Assembly (NCBI RefSeq): GCF_910592395.1
Contig: NC_088310.1
Span: 11,727,501 to 11,791,500 of the forward strand
Source of the DNA: Lineus longissimus
Taxonomy: Eukaryota; Nemertea; Pilidiophora; Heteronemertea; Lineidae
Length of the DNA stretch: 64,000 nt
Direction: 5' to 3'
The notes below the pieces were generated by a model that was not told the origin of the DNA, did not search any database, and saw nothing but the letters and a program-made list of their open reading frames with translations. The position numbers and the translations under genes are program-made. Of the stretch, positions 1 to 10,259 are shown piece by piece. Within the stretch, counting starts at the first letter, position 1; each line of letters begins with the position of its first letter.

Positions 1-138
1 TGTAGATTAATGCAAAGAAATGCTTACAAATCCTCTTTTTTATAAGATGAGAGATTTCATTGCAAAAACTGCTCATGTATTCATGTTGTCACAGACCTAA
101 TAATCAGTTTGTCAAAGCTGTAACAAAATTGGCCCAAA

Positions 139-363
139 CATGTATACTGGTAATTAATTTCTACCTGGGGTGCCACAGACTATATTGTTTCGAATTAGGC
201 TTGTTTATACACCTCTGGTTATGTAATAATCATATATGGGGGCAGTGACCCATATCCTCAGCCCAAAGGAGGTGTTAACTCCTGCTGCCCTCTGTTGGAT
301 AACATATATACATATATATGTAATAGGGAGGGCGGCTGATCCATGGAACAGCCTCCTTGCACA
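139..363. repeat. Interspersed repeat X, uninterrupted copy
   Basis: This roughly 225-bp stretch recurs in reverse complement at 28186-28274 plus 29045-29174, where a LINE splits it. It contains the AT-rich run around 300-330 and the conserved words CTGCTGCCCTCTGTTGG and GGCAGTGACCCATATCC. No coding potential was seen. It acts as the empty site for the LINE insertion at 28.3 kb. Boundaries are where the two copies stop matching. Confidence 0.75.
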
Positions 364-2027
364 AAAATGACTCTCTTGTCTTGAAAATGGCTTTGTTCAT
401 CTAGTGTTACGCCTAAGCTTGGTTATGAAAGCGAAAGGTGGCTGCCAGGTGTCGAAGATGTTGTTCGCGTTTGCGAAACACAGAAGGGTCTCAGGCGTCC
501 ACATAAGAAAACGTCTTGGACACAAGTTTGCCTGACTGCACAATTATCTTGATGGTACAAGCCGAATCGCCCGTTTGTCTTCCAAGCTTTCCGTTTCATG
601 AGAATCAGTGTTTTGCAAGTTGCCGATTATAATTGAATATATACGTTGTTTAGAATGTGGCTTTGTGATTCCTCGATGCAGTCAACTATATGACGTAAGT
701 GTACAACCAACCAAAAGTAATAAATGCACTCGTTTTGAACCGGTCAAATAAACACTTCCACCAAACACGTTTCTTGACTTCCATATAATTTGCGATCTCA
801 AAAACGGGCGGTACTTATAATGCCCGAACTCGAAACTCCTCTAATGACGTGGGCAATGAGACGCCGTGGTCTTGCAAAAGCTTTGAAACTAACGTTCGAT
901 TTGTAAATCGATGTTCGCTTTTGCATGTTTCTTTAAGTAACATGAATCGATAGAACGGGCAAAGTATTCAACGAAAACCTGACTACATTATCGATATTAC
1001 TTGGCGTGGTCGGCGGTGTAATTCGGAACTGTCAAAACGACCCAGGAGCACAAAAGCTGATGCAATGATTTGAAAAGAGTGTGGTATTGTATCCTGTAGC
1101 TGTTGGAATGAAGAGCATTGTTAAATCTGGATATACATGTATGCCTTTTAGCGTAAGATGGACAGATGCGTGATTCAAATTGTATGTATTTAGTACAGAA
1201 ATTTAAGGATAAAGGATGCTAGCATTGCTTGACTTCGTTGCTTCTTCTGTCAAATTTGGTATATGATGACTGAAATAAATATCAAGGGTATTCATTGATG
1301 ATGAAATACACCTACTAGTTTTACAACCTAACAACGGGATCGTGGCGAGAAAACTATACGAAGTTATTAATGAGTAGGAAATAAATTTATCACTTCTTGA
1401 AATGCCTGTCAAACAGAGCGAAGTCTGTTTTGTTGGCGATTACCGAATTGAATACCTTGCCTGCATCGAAATGCCATTGGTAGCTGGTTGAAAAAATAAA
1501 ACAATATTGCGAGACGTCGTTTATATCCTAGCAAAAGTTTGGGCAGAATTACAAATGTTTGTAAGACTTTTTTACCACCTAACATCGGGATCGCGGCGAC
1601 AAAACAATAAGAAATTCATTAATTAATAGGCTATGAATTATCATTTCTTTAGGAATGCTTGTCCAACAGTGCAAAGTATGTTTTGTTGGTGCTTACCGAT
1701 CTGGATACCTTGCCAGTATCCAAGTGCCATAGGTTTCTGGTTTATCGAAGCCCTCAGTCATTTTCGTTGGTAGGTCCGTGCGACTACGCATATGAAAGTT
1801 TCCATCAGAGGATTTCGACATTATGCATGCTGATGCCCTTTAAAGTAATGTTCAAATTCAGAAGCGAAGAAGAATATTTCTCGGAAGATGACACATTGGG
1901 GCAGCTGGCTATGATCATTTTTAATAGATCTTTACGAGTCACTGCACTCTTCTGGTAACTTGCGTCATAACTTTTTTGAGAGAACTGCCAATTTTTTACA
2001 CGGGCAGAAGAAGTTAATGTACACGCA

Positions 2028-2697
2028 TATGGCAAGCCGTTCGTCCAATAATTAAGAGAACCTAGTTTTATTGAAAAAACCTGGTTTTCTTCTTAAAAAA
2101 CTTAGTTTCATGAAACTAGGTTTTCTTGCAAGAAGCATAAGTTGATTAAAAAAAACTAGTTTTCTTTAACAATATAACTTGGTTTTTAAAATCAACCTAT
2201 GCTTCTTCCAAGAAAACCTAGTTTCATGGAAGAAAACTATGTTTTGTGGAATAAAACAAGGTTATATGCATTCCTTTTTAAAAACCAAGTTTTTAATGAA
2301 AAAGACCAGGTTATTTTCAAAACCTAGTCTTTTTACCTCGTCCCGGACTGGCCCAAGCATGGCAGGGGAGAGGTTGGACTTTGCTTACCCGGGTTAGCAA
2401 CTCGGGTTACGGATTTCCTCAGACCTAGCACGCACGCCCCATTACGCTTACTCGGGTAAACTAACGTGGATCGCCAATCTCGCCCCAAAGGAGCCACGCG
2501 AGTGCTGAGGTAAAAAGACTAGGTTGTATCGAAACCAGGTTTTCTTCTTTCGAAACTAGGTTTTCTTCTTAAAAAAACAAGTTTCATGGAAAAAAAACCC
2601 AGGTTTTCTTCAACGAAACTATAGGTTTTTTGAAAAGAAAACCAGGTTTTTATGAAAAAAACTAGGTTGTTTTAATTATTAGTCAAATGGCTGGATG
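2028..2697. mobile_element. Foldback element, copy A
   Basis: The left end reads TATGGCAAGCCGTTCGTCC followed by AATAATTAA. The right end (about 2670-2697) is a degraded inverse. The arms consist of short variants of ACCTAGTTTTCTT in both orientations, so they can fold back. The core from about 2325 to 2523 has its own inverted ends (CCTAGTCTTTTTACCTC and its complement), suggesting a nested insertion. The related locus near 12110-12160 lacks the element. No transposase is present, so it is non-autonomous. The right boundary and target duplication are unclear. Confidence 0.7.
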
Positions 2698-2737
2698 AAA
2701 TTCCGAATGCTTAAAAAACTACGCCAACGCATACGTT

Positions 2738-3352
2738 TATGGCAAGCCGTTCGTCCAATAATTAATAAAACCTAGTTTTCTTGAAAAGAACCTGGTTTTC
2801 TTCTTAAAAAACCTTGTTTCATGGAAGAAAACCATGTTTTTTCAATGAAACTAAGTTTTTAAAGAAGAAAACATGGTTTCGAAACAACCTAGTCTTTTTA
2901 CCTCAGCACTCGCGTGGCTCCTTTGGGGCGAGATTGGCGATCCACGTTAGTTTACCCGGGTTGTGCGGCCTTTGGTACGACTGTTCCTTCCGGGACGAGG
3001 TAAAAAGACTAGATTTTGAAAATAACCTGGTCTTTTTCATTAAAAACTTGGTTTTGAAAAAGAAATGCATATAACCTTGTGTTATTCCACAAAACATAGT
3101 TTTCTTCCATGAAACTAGGTTTTCTTGGAAGAAGCATAGGTTGATTTTAAAAACCAAGTTATCTTGTTAAAAAAACAGGTTTTTTTAAAGAAAACTAGGT
3201 TTTTTTTATCAACTTATGCTTATTGCAAGAAAACCTAGTTTCATGAAAGAAAACATGGCTTTCTTCCATGAAACTAAGTTTTTTTAAGAAGAAAACCAGT
3301 TTTTTTCAATAAAACCTGGTTTTCTTAATTATTAGACAGACGGCTTGCCATA
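2738..3352. mobile_element. Foldback element, copy B, with 6-bp target duplication
   Basis: This element is flanked by TACGTT on both sides (2732-2737 and 3353-3358). It starts TATGGCAAGCC and ends GGCTTGCCATA. The paralogous sequence near 12160-12170 has a single uninterrupted copy of the target, so it is an empty site. The interior is close to the reverse complement of copy A, so the two together form a long imperfect palindrome. It is non-coding, and its mobility would depend on a transposase elsewhere. Confidence 0.85.
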
Positions 3353-3861
3353 TACGTTGGCGGGCAGAAGGTGTTCACGTAGGCATTTCGGGCCAGGGTG
3401 CAAAAACAGAGTAGCGTCAATGTATCGTGTAACTATTTCTGTCGGAAATTCTTTTATTAACCGAATTTGTCAACGACAAGCTGACTGTCAACCATTTCAA
3501 ACGAACACTCGGCCATATCTCTTCTTGTAACGTTTGGTAACTCGTGGATATCCATCTAGATCAGTCATTCAAAATATTGGTGCACATAAGTACATGTACA
3601 TGTAAGTGTTTTCTTATAAGATAATACACCAACATGTAGATTTGCAGTACCTTCTATTATATAACCATCCATCAGAGGATTTCGGCATGCAGGCCGATGC
3701 CCTCATTTTAATACGTTAAAGTTTATATCATATTACATTATATAATCATGGTGTTGTATCTCAGATTGGTATTCTGTTTTGACATTAATTTATTAAAATT
3801 GGGAAAAGCCGATATCGTCGCGTCTATGAATGATAGCAATTTTTCATTTAGGAATATCTAA

Positions 3862-4890
3862 TTAACTCGCCATGTTTGCAATGAAAATGGTCCCGCGTTC
3901 TTCATCATCTGATTTGAATCCGCAGAATAAACTTTTGACGTCATCCTTGAAGTACTTCAATGTACATAAGTAGATGATGAAATTTACTGCATAATTAAAA
4001 ACGATGAAATTAGAGATTGCACTGGACCATTCGCGGAGGTATATGGGGGCACCTATAATCAAATTAACCCAGTTGAATATAACAAACGGGGCCATTGAAA
4101 GGAAATATGTCATCGAAACGATGAACAGATTTTTGACCAGTTTTCTCTGCAGTATTTCGGCCTTGCAGTCTTTAGCAAAGTGCTTATTATTGTTTGCTCG
4201 GAAAACTCCAGCTACAATCAAGGTGTTGATGATGAAGACAATACAGACAGGAGCAACCATATTGGTGTTGAATAGCCAGGCACCAAAGGTCTCCAAGAAC
4301 CAGGTTGGAAGAATGCCCTCTTTTCTCGAACATAGCCGCCTGGTAATGCCTTGGATTCGTACCGTAGACGACACGTAAGTCAAAAACGCTGGAGAGTAAA
4401 TTGTACCAGATATTAATAGAAGGATAACGAGAATGACATTCCGCCGTCGACTGGTGAAGAGGCCTGCCACCTTTAGAGGATACCAAACCGCTACACAGCG
4501 TTCTATACTGTAAGCAATGATGATGTACGCCGACATAAACACAAAACAATTCCAAACAAAGATTCGAAGTTGACAACCAATATCTGTGGCGCCAGACGCG
4601 ATGTTGATTTCTCCGTTTGTGACGTAAAATAAACCATTATGAAGCCAGGTCTGAAAACTCATGACCAGGTTCCCGGTATCTGACACAGCCAACGACGCTA
4701 GGTACACGCTTGCTGCCGTGTTCCTCCTTCTCTGCCTTACGAAGATAATAATTGAGAACATGTTGCCGACAAACCCAAAGATTATGACAGCCAGCATTAA
4801 GTAGGCCCCAAAGAACATGTTGAGGAGTCCAAGAAATGACGGTGCGTTTTCCGACCCCTTGACTTCGGTCGTGGTTTGGAAAAGGTTCAT
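3862..4890 (-). CDS. Rhodopsin-class (class A) GPCR, array copy 1, intact
   Basis: A 342-residue single-exon seven-transmembrane receptor. Visible landmarks: GFVGN in TM1 (Asn43), LAVSD in TM2 (Asp71), Cys106 at the start of TM3, ERC at 130-132 in place of DRY, Cys187 in the second extracellular loop (probable disulfide with Cys106), Pro214 in TM5, Pro268 in TM6, and NFIIY (303-307) in place of NPxxY at the end of TM7. The C-tail is short. The pattern fits the broad invertebrate peptide-receptor-like part of class A, but the ligand cannot be inferred. It should sit in the plasma membrane and couple to G proteins. The start Met precedes a short N-terminus with the SENAPSFLGLLN segment conserved in all three copies. 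The copy at 8607-9620 is nearly identical in TM1-TM4. Confidence 0.9.
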   Translation of the reverse strand: MNLFQTTTEVKGSENAPSFLGLLNMFFGAYLMLAVIIFGFVGNMFSIIIFVRQRRRNTAASVYLASLAVSDTGNLVMSFQTWLHNGLFYVTNGEINIASGATDIGCQLRIFVWNCFVFMSAYIIIAYSIERCVAVWYPLKVAGLFTSRRRNVILVILLLISGTIYSPAFLTYVSSTVRIQGITRRLCSRKEGILPTWFLETFGAWLFNTNMVAPVCIVFIINTLIVAGVFRANNNKHFAKDCKAEILQRKLVKNLFIVSMTYFLSMAPFVIFNWVNLIIGAPIYLREWSSAISNFIVFNYAVNFIIYLCTLKYFKDDVKSLFCGFKSDDEERGTIFIANMAS

Positions 4891-5354
4891 CGTACTTTTG
4901 CTGCTTTAACTAGAATATTTGTGAAGCTTTGGTCCAGATTGATCATTAGGCTTTTGACAAATAAGAACTATGTATTATGAAAGCGCGTATCAAAAGTATC
5001 TTTCTGAGATCAGCTCAGTACCCTTTACAAGTTTCAATATTCGCCAATCCACCAAATTGCTCAATTGCTTTACCTGTTCTGAATCTGTCGTAAGACTCGG
5101 AGCTCTTATACTTGAATTAGTAAAAGCGTGAAACGCTTTTTAACATATGCGTCTGTGGGCTATACGCGTTCTTTGAACGCCTTAAGGTCGACTGATCCCC
5201 TTGGACAAAAAGACTTCCTCCGTTTGACGAACAAAATAACCGGCCTTAGGGAGAGACAAATAAAACACAGACTCTGAAAGTACACATAGTATTGAAAGAT
5301 AGAACGGTGCTCCTCGTGACAAAGACAAAAAAACACCGACTTATCCTCGACATC

Positions 5355-5364
5355 GTATATATAG
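5355..5364 (-). promoter_or_regulatory. Probable TATA box of GPCR copy 1
   Basis: On the minus strand this reads CTATATATAC, about 460 bp upstream of the start codon. A TATATA element occurs at the homologous place upstream of copy 2 (10078-10087), within otherwise diverged sequence. The intervening 5' leader is conserved but shows no conserved reading frame, consistent with a 5' UTR. The role is inferred from conservation and position only. Confidence 0.5.
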
Positions 5365-5594
5365 AACCTCCTCAACACGGTCCGAGCGAACTCTGATCCA
5401 ACACGTTCATCCTGTTTCTTATTTTCAATTTGACTTTTAACTTGTCGAAGCTACTACCTTGCTCTAACAACCGTTGCCTCGGAACGAGCGAATGGGTAGC
5501 GCTCAATATGGGGTCATCTGTATGTACCTGTAGTGCTGATGCAATGAACTACATGCACAGCTAGGACTCCCTTGTCTGGCAAATGGATTTTTCC

Positions 5595-6780
5595 CTCTGG
5601 TGTTACGCCGAAGCGAAAGGTGGCGGGCCAGTGTCGAAGATGTTGTTCGCAATGCTTTTGCTTTGAGAGAAGCACAGAAAGCACATAGTTTCAAAGTTTT
5701 CGGCGTCCACATACAAAAAGGTCTTAGACTGACTACACAATTATCGTCACTGTACAAGCCGAATCGTCCGTTTGTCTCCCTAGATTGCCGTATCCATAGA
5801 ATCAGTGTTTGGCAAGTTGCCGATTATGATCGAATACGTTGTTTACGATGTAGCTTTGCGATTTTTCGATGCAGTCTCCTATAACGTATTAGTGTACCAA
5901 CCAATCATAAGTTATGAATGCACTCGTACACATTTCACCAACGCGTTTCTTGACTTCCATATACATGATGAGTCTCAGAAACAGCGGTACTTGTATTAAG
6001 GCCCCAACTCAACCCTCCTCTAATGACATGAACAATAGACACCGTGGTCTTTCAACAATTTTACAGCAAGTTTCAATGGCAAATCAATGCTAGCTTTTGT
6101 CTTTTCCTTTAAGTTACATGAACCAACAGTTACTTCGCGTGATCGGCATTGTAATTCGAAACTGCTGAATCGGCCGATGAACGCAAAAGCTGCTGTAAGT
6201 AGGATTTGAACGATATCGATTAGTTGTGGATGTAAGTGCATTATTTAATCCGTAGTATGTTTATTTATTGTGTAAGATGAGTAGATGCGTAATTCAAATT
6301 TTATAGGGCTATATATATTTTGAAATTCTTTAAGTTTAAAAGGTTAAAGAAAAGGATGACGTACACCAAGGATGACTTCACCGTCGGGAATGCTACTTCA
6401 TGGACAACGTCACTGTCAAGTTGATGACGGCACGACCACGAATATTGAAGAAGGAGCAGGAAATTATTACCGTCCCATAGTAAAACCAGAGAGAACGAGA
6501 TTATACATTCAGGTTGGCGTTTCGGGGTAAGATGTGAAAACACACTCGTGTCAGTGTATCCGGTTAAGGTGCAACTGTTTTTGTGGCAACGTTTTTTATC
6601 ACATGTTGGTAATTTCTTCTCGCATATAAAAGACACATAGATTTGTGGCAACTTCTTTGTAAATTTCTACAATATATAATTATATATAAGCTGCTATAAG
6701 AGGATTTCAGCATATGCAGGCTGATGCCCTCATTTTCTTATACGTCATAGTTGATATCATAATATATAATAACAAAAAGT
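5595..6780. repeat. Flank of GPCR array unit 2
   Basis: Homologous to 413-1130 and 10269-10960, then resuming at about 6535 with the CAGTGTATCCGGTTAA block also seen near 12218. Compared with the other units, about 1.2 kb is missing and replaced by unrelated sequence (roughly 6370-6530). It ends in the conserved AGAGGATTTC...GATGCCCTC block, just before the LINE fragment. No gene was seen. Confidence 0.65.
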
Positions 6781-6822
6781 GCTTATATAGCGAACTACTT
6801 TTCAGTGAAACGTCGGTGCGCT

Positions 6823-8510
6823 TTACAATAAAAAATATTGTTGATTTAAAAAAAAAATTAAAACAACAGTTAAAAGGATTGGCCCAAGTACCGAACCCTG
6901 TGGTACACCACAGTCGAGAGGTACGTCACGAAACCGAAGACCATCGAATAGTATGCATTGTGTCCGACCATTTAAATAAGACTCGAGCCACTGGAGTACC
7001 ACCGCGGTGATCTCAAAACGGTTTCGCAACCTAGACAGCAGTATCTCCTGATCTATGGTGTCGAAGGCGGCCGAGAGGTCGAGGAGAATCAGCATAGCCT
7101 CCTTGTCAGTTTCAAAGTTTTTAGCAGAGATGTTGGCAAGGGGTCAAGCTCACAGGTGGTTGAGTTCAGACTTTTTAGAATACGAGTCACTTCGGCCGTT
7201 GAAATACTGGAGAATTGCGCCAGTTCACTGCCAGTGAAGGTCGTTACACCAACAGGGTTTGTAGAATCGTCATCTCCAAAACCAGACCGAATCTTCAAGA
7301 TTTTCTCGTGGAATAAATCAGCCAACTAATCGGCAAGTTGAGACTTTTCAGAGTGTATGGAAAGAACCCTCATACCAGCAGTCCCCGAGAGGTCATTCAC
7401 AAATGAGAACAGAGTTCGGCAGTTTGAATTCGAAATCTTGTTTCTGAAATAATCGGACCTTGTAGCATTTAAGCGTTTGTGGTAATCTATTGCGGAGTCT
7501 TTGAAGATCTGACGATGAATTTCCAGTTTTGACTTCAACCGCTTCCTTTCTAGTCATCGTCGTTCCCTTTGGCTTCGCGAAGAATGTCATTGTGCCAAGG
7601 AGCGTTTGGGCGGATAGTGATATTCCTATTTATCACTGGTGCTTTGCTATGTAGAACAGCAGTGATACCATCCCAGTATGCCTGTGACATAATAGTTACG
7701 TCATCTGCTATGACTGACTTCAGACAGTCAGTCAGGCCTGAACGGAGATCATCCCTGTCAACACTGCGCATGCAGCTTGCGACTTTTTGTGACACACCTT
7801 GAACGAGCCGGTCTTTCGAATCTCAAATGGAATGAAATGCATGCATGATCTGATGATATGCCGTGTTCAACGTTGACTCTGCTCACTACATTGTCAGAGT
7901 CACGCCCGATCAAAAGATCTAGTGTGTGACCATTTTTATGGGTTGGCTGGTTGACATGTTGTCGAAATCCACACGATAGTAAGACGTCGCGAAATGCATT
8001 GCTCTCATTTGAGTCAACATCGACATGAATGTTAAAATCACCTGTGAGAACAAGATGGTCGTTCACCGTCAACAGAGTTTCTAGGAAAGATGAAAATTCA
8101 ACAAGAAACTCTGCGACTGTGAATCTACTGCACGATTTCGGTGGCCGATAGATCGTCACTAACCGCACATGGTCAGATTTATTTGCAATTGTCACATCCA
8201 GGTGTTCGCAGGACTGAAATGCTGCTCCCCTTTTACGTTGCAAGTTCAAATCCTCTCGTAGCAGAACTGCAGTGCCTCCTCCTCGCTTTCGTTTCCGGGG
8301 ATTCTGAACACAACGATATCCATTGAGGCCGGAGAGGAGCTCGCCGATGATTACGGCATCACGTCTATCGCCGTGTAGCCATGTTTCAGTGAAGGCAAGA
8401 ACGTCCAGATTGTCATTTATAACAAGATCAATGATGGAGGCTGTCTTGTTACATACGGATATAGCATTCCAGATTGCACAGTTTATGTTGAGATCAAACA
8501 CAATTCAATC
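6823..8510 (-). mobile_element. CR1/L2-like LINE fragment: endonuclease plus start of RT
   Basis: The 5' part (8501-7758) is an open 247-residue endonuclease/exonuclease/phosphatase domain with FTETWL, YRPP, TGDFN, HTLDLLI and SDH motifs, the APE-type nuclease that nicks target DNA. Decayed frames then carry the linker, and 7095-6823 holds RT motifs LLDLSAAFDT and GVPQGSVLGPI typical of CR1/L2-clade elements. The fragment stops soon after the QGSVLGP motif, so the YxDD catalytic box and 3' end are absent. It sits between the conserved flank (to about 6780) and the GPCR2 3' flank (from about 8510). Confidence 0.85.
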
Positions 8511-8606
8511 ACATTATCGATTGTCGGTTTGGTATTTCGTTTTTACATTATTTTATCAAAACTAGGAGTTGCCTACTTCGTTACGTCTATTTTATTCAAA
8601 AATATC

Positions 8607-9620
8607 TTACTCACCATAGGTCCCGCGTTCTTCATAATCTACTATGCGTCCGCAGAATAACCAGTTAACGTCATCCCTAAAGTACTTCAATGTACACAAG
8701 TAGATGATGAAATTAACCGCATAATTGAAAACGATAAAATTAGACATTGCGATGGCCCATTCGCGGAGGTATATGGAGGAACCTGCAACCAAATCAACCC
8801 ACACGTATATAACATATGGGGCCATTGAAAGGAAATATATCAAAGAAACGATGAACAGATTGTTGACCAGTTTTCTTTGCAGTATTTCAGTCTTGGAATC
8901 TTTAGCAAAGTGCTTATTATTGCCTGCTCGAAAAACTCCAGCTACAATTAGGGTGTTGATGATGAACACGATACACACTGGAGCAACCATATTGGTGTTG
9001 AATAACCAGACTTCAAAGCCTTCGAATATCCTCGTTAGAAACATGCCCGCCTCTTTCATACAGAACCGCCTGGTAATGCTTTGGATTTTCATCTTGGACG
9101 ACACATAAGTCCAAAACGCTGGAGAGTAAAACATAAAAGAGATTAATAAAAGGATAACGAAAATGACATTCCGCCGTCGACTGGTGAAGAGGCTTGCCAC
9201 CTTTAGAGGATACCAAACCGCTACACAGCGTTCTATACTGTAAGCGATGATGATGTATGCCGACATAAACACAAAACAATTCCAAACGAAGATTCGGAGT
9301 TGACAACCAATATCTGTGGCGCCAGACGCGATGTTAATTTCTCCGTTTGTGACGTAAAATAAACCATTATGAAGCCAGGTTTGAAAACTCATGACCAGGT
9401 TCCCGGTATCTGACACAGCCAACGACACTAGGTACACGCTTGCAGCGGTGTTCCTCCTTCTTTGTCTCACGAAGACAATAATGGAGAGTATGTTGCCAAC
9501 GAACCCAAAGATTATTGCCACCAGCATTAAGTAGGCCCCAAAGAACTTGTTGAGGAGTCCCAGAAATGATGGTGCGTTCTCCGACCCCTCGACTGCGATC
9601 GTGGTTTGAAAAAAGTCCAT
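8607..9620 (-). CDS. Rhodopsin-class GPCR, array copy 2, intact
   Basis: A 337-residue single-exon receptor paralogous to 3862-4890. It keeps GFVGN, LAVSD, the TM3 cysteine, ERC, the TM5 and TM6 prolines and NFIIY. TM1-TM4 and the first extracellular loop are almost the same as in copy 1. The second extracellular loop (about residues 170-203), the end of TM6 with the third loop (about 258-288) and the C-tail differ much more. In this fold those regions contact ligand, so altered ligand preference is plausible; this is inference. The ligand is unknown. Its unit was later invaded by the LINE fragment at 6823-8510, outside the coding region. Confidence 0.9.
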   Translation of the reverse strand: MDFFQTTIAVEGSENAPSFLGLLNKFFGAYLMLVAIIFGFVGNILSIIVFVRQRRRNTAASVYLVSLAVSDTGNLVMSFQTWLHNGLFYVTNGEINIASGATDIGCQLRIFVWNCFVFMSAYIIIAYSIERCVAVWYPLKVASLFTSRRRNVIFVILLLISFMFYSPAFWTYVSSKMKIQSITRRFCMKEAGMFLTRIFEGFEVWLFNTNMVAPVCIVFIINTLIVAGVFRAGNNKHFAKDSKTEILQRKLVNNLFIVSLIYFLSMAPYVIYVWVDLVAGSSIYLREWAIAMSNFIVFNYAVNFIIYLCTLKYFRDDVNWLFCGRIVDYEERGTYGE

Positions 9621-10077
9621 CGTACTTTTGCTGTGACTAAATATTTTGTGTTCCTACTGTACCTTGTCACGTTTGTATCAGTGTAAACACGCTGAATACA
9701 TGAGAACTATAATTAGCATGCGTCTCAATGTATTTTTCTGAAATCTGCTCATTTACTCTTTACAAGTTTCAGTAATCGGCAACAAAACAACCATTTCCAA
9801 TAGTTTACTTATTTTGAATATTCCTCGGATCAAATATCTAAATGTGTCAACATTTGATGCACGCTTTTGAACGAATACCCTTCGGTGCTATATGCTTTCC
9901 AAAGCTAAGGGTCAACGGATCCCGAGGACAAAAATACTTCCTTAGTTTCAGGAACAAAACAACCGGCCTTAGTGAGAGACAAACGAAACACAGATTCTGA
10001 AGTACACACAGTTTTAGAAGGATAGAACGGTGCTCCTTATGACGAAGACGAAAACACACGCACTCATCTTGTACACT

Positions 10078-10087
10078 GTATATAAAG
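10078..10087 (-). promoter_or_regulatory. Probable TATA box of GPCR copy 2
   Basis: The minus strand reads CTTTATATAC about 460 bp upstream of the start codon, aligned with the element upstream of copy 1. The pseudogene copy 3 has no equivalent because homology breaks near 17270. Confidence 0.5.
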
Positions 10088-10259
10088 AAACCTTTTCAAC
10101 AAGGCCCGAGTGAATTCTGCTCCAACACGTTCTTTCAATTCGACCTTTAACTGGGCGAACCTACTCCTTCGAATCACCTACTCCTTCGAATCACCTTGCT
10201 CTAAAATTCGTCCCATGGATTGGACGAATGGGTACTGCACAATATGGGGTCATCTGTGT

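Larger units (their letters stand above)
410..3830. repeat. Flank of GPCR array unit 1
   Basis: This flank is homologous, with gaps, to 5595-6780 and 10260-12490, which flank the other two GPCR copies. Shared landmarks are the GTGTTACGCC start, the GTACAAGCCGAATCG block and the ATCAGAGGATTTCG block near 1804 and 3668. Sequences around 1395-1560 and 1640-1790 also resemble each other, so there is an internal duplication. The only other contents are the foldback elements at 2028-3352. No convincing gene was seen; short ORFs here are not conserved in frame between the copies. Confidence 0.7.

Noticed and set aside
1659-1958. 99-codon open frame with homologous sequence at 11707-11937
   Set aside because: The reading frame is not preserved between the duplicated units; similarity is at DNA level only.
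4004-4378. Plus-strand 124-codon open frame opposite GPCR copy 1 (and 8725-9108 opposite copy 2)
   Set aside because: Antisense shadow of the conserved receptor; conservation follows the receptor frame.
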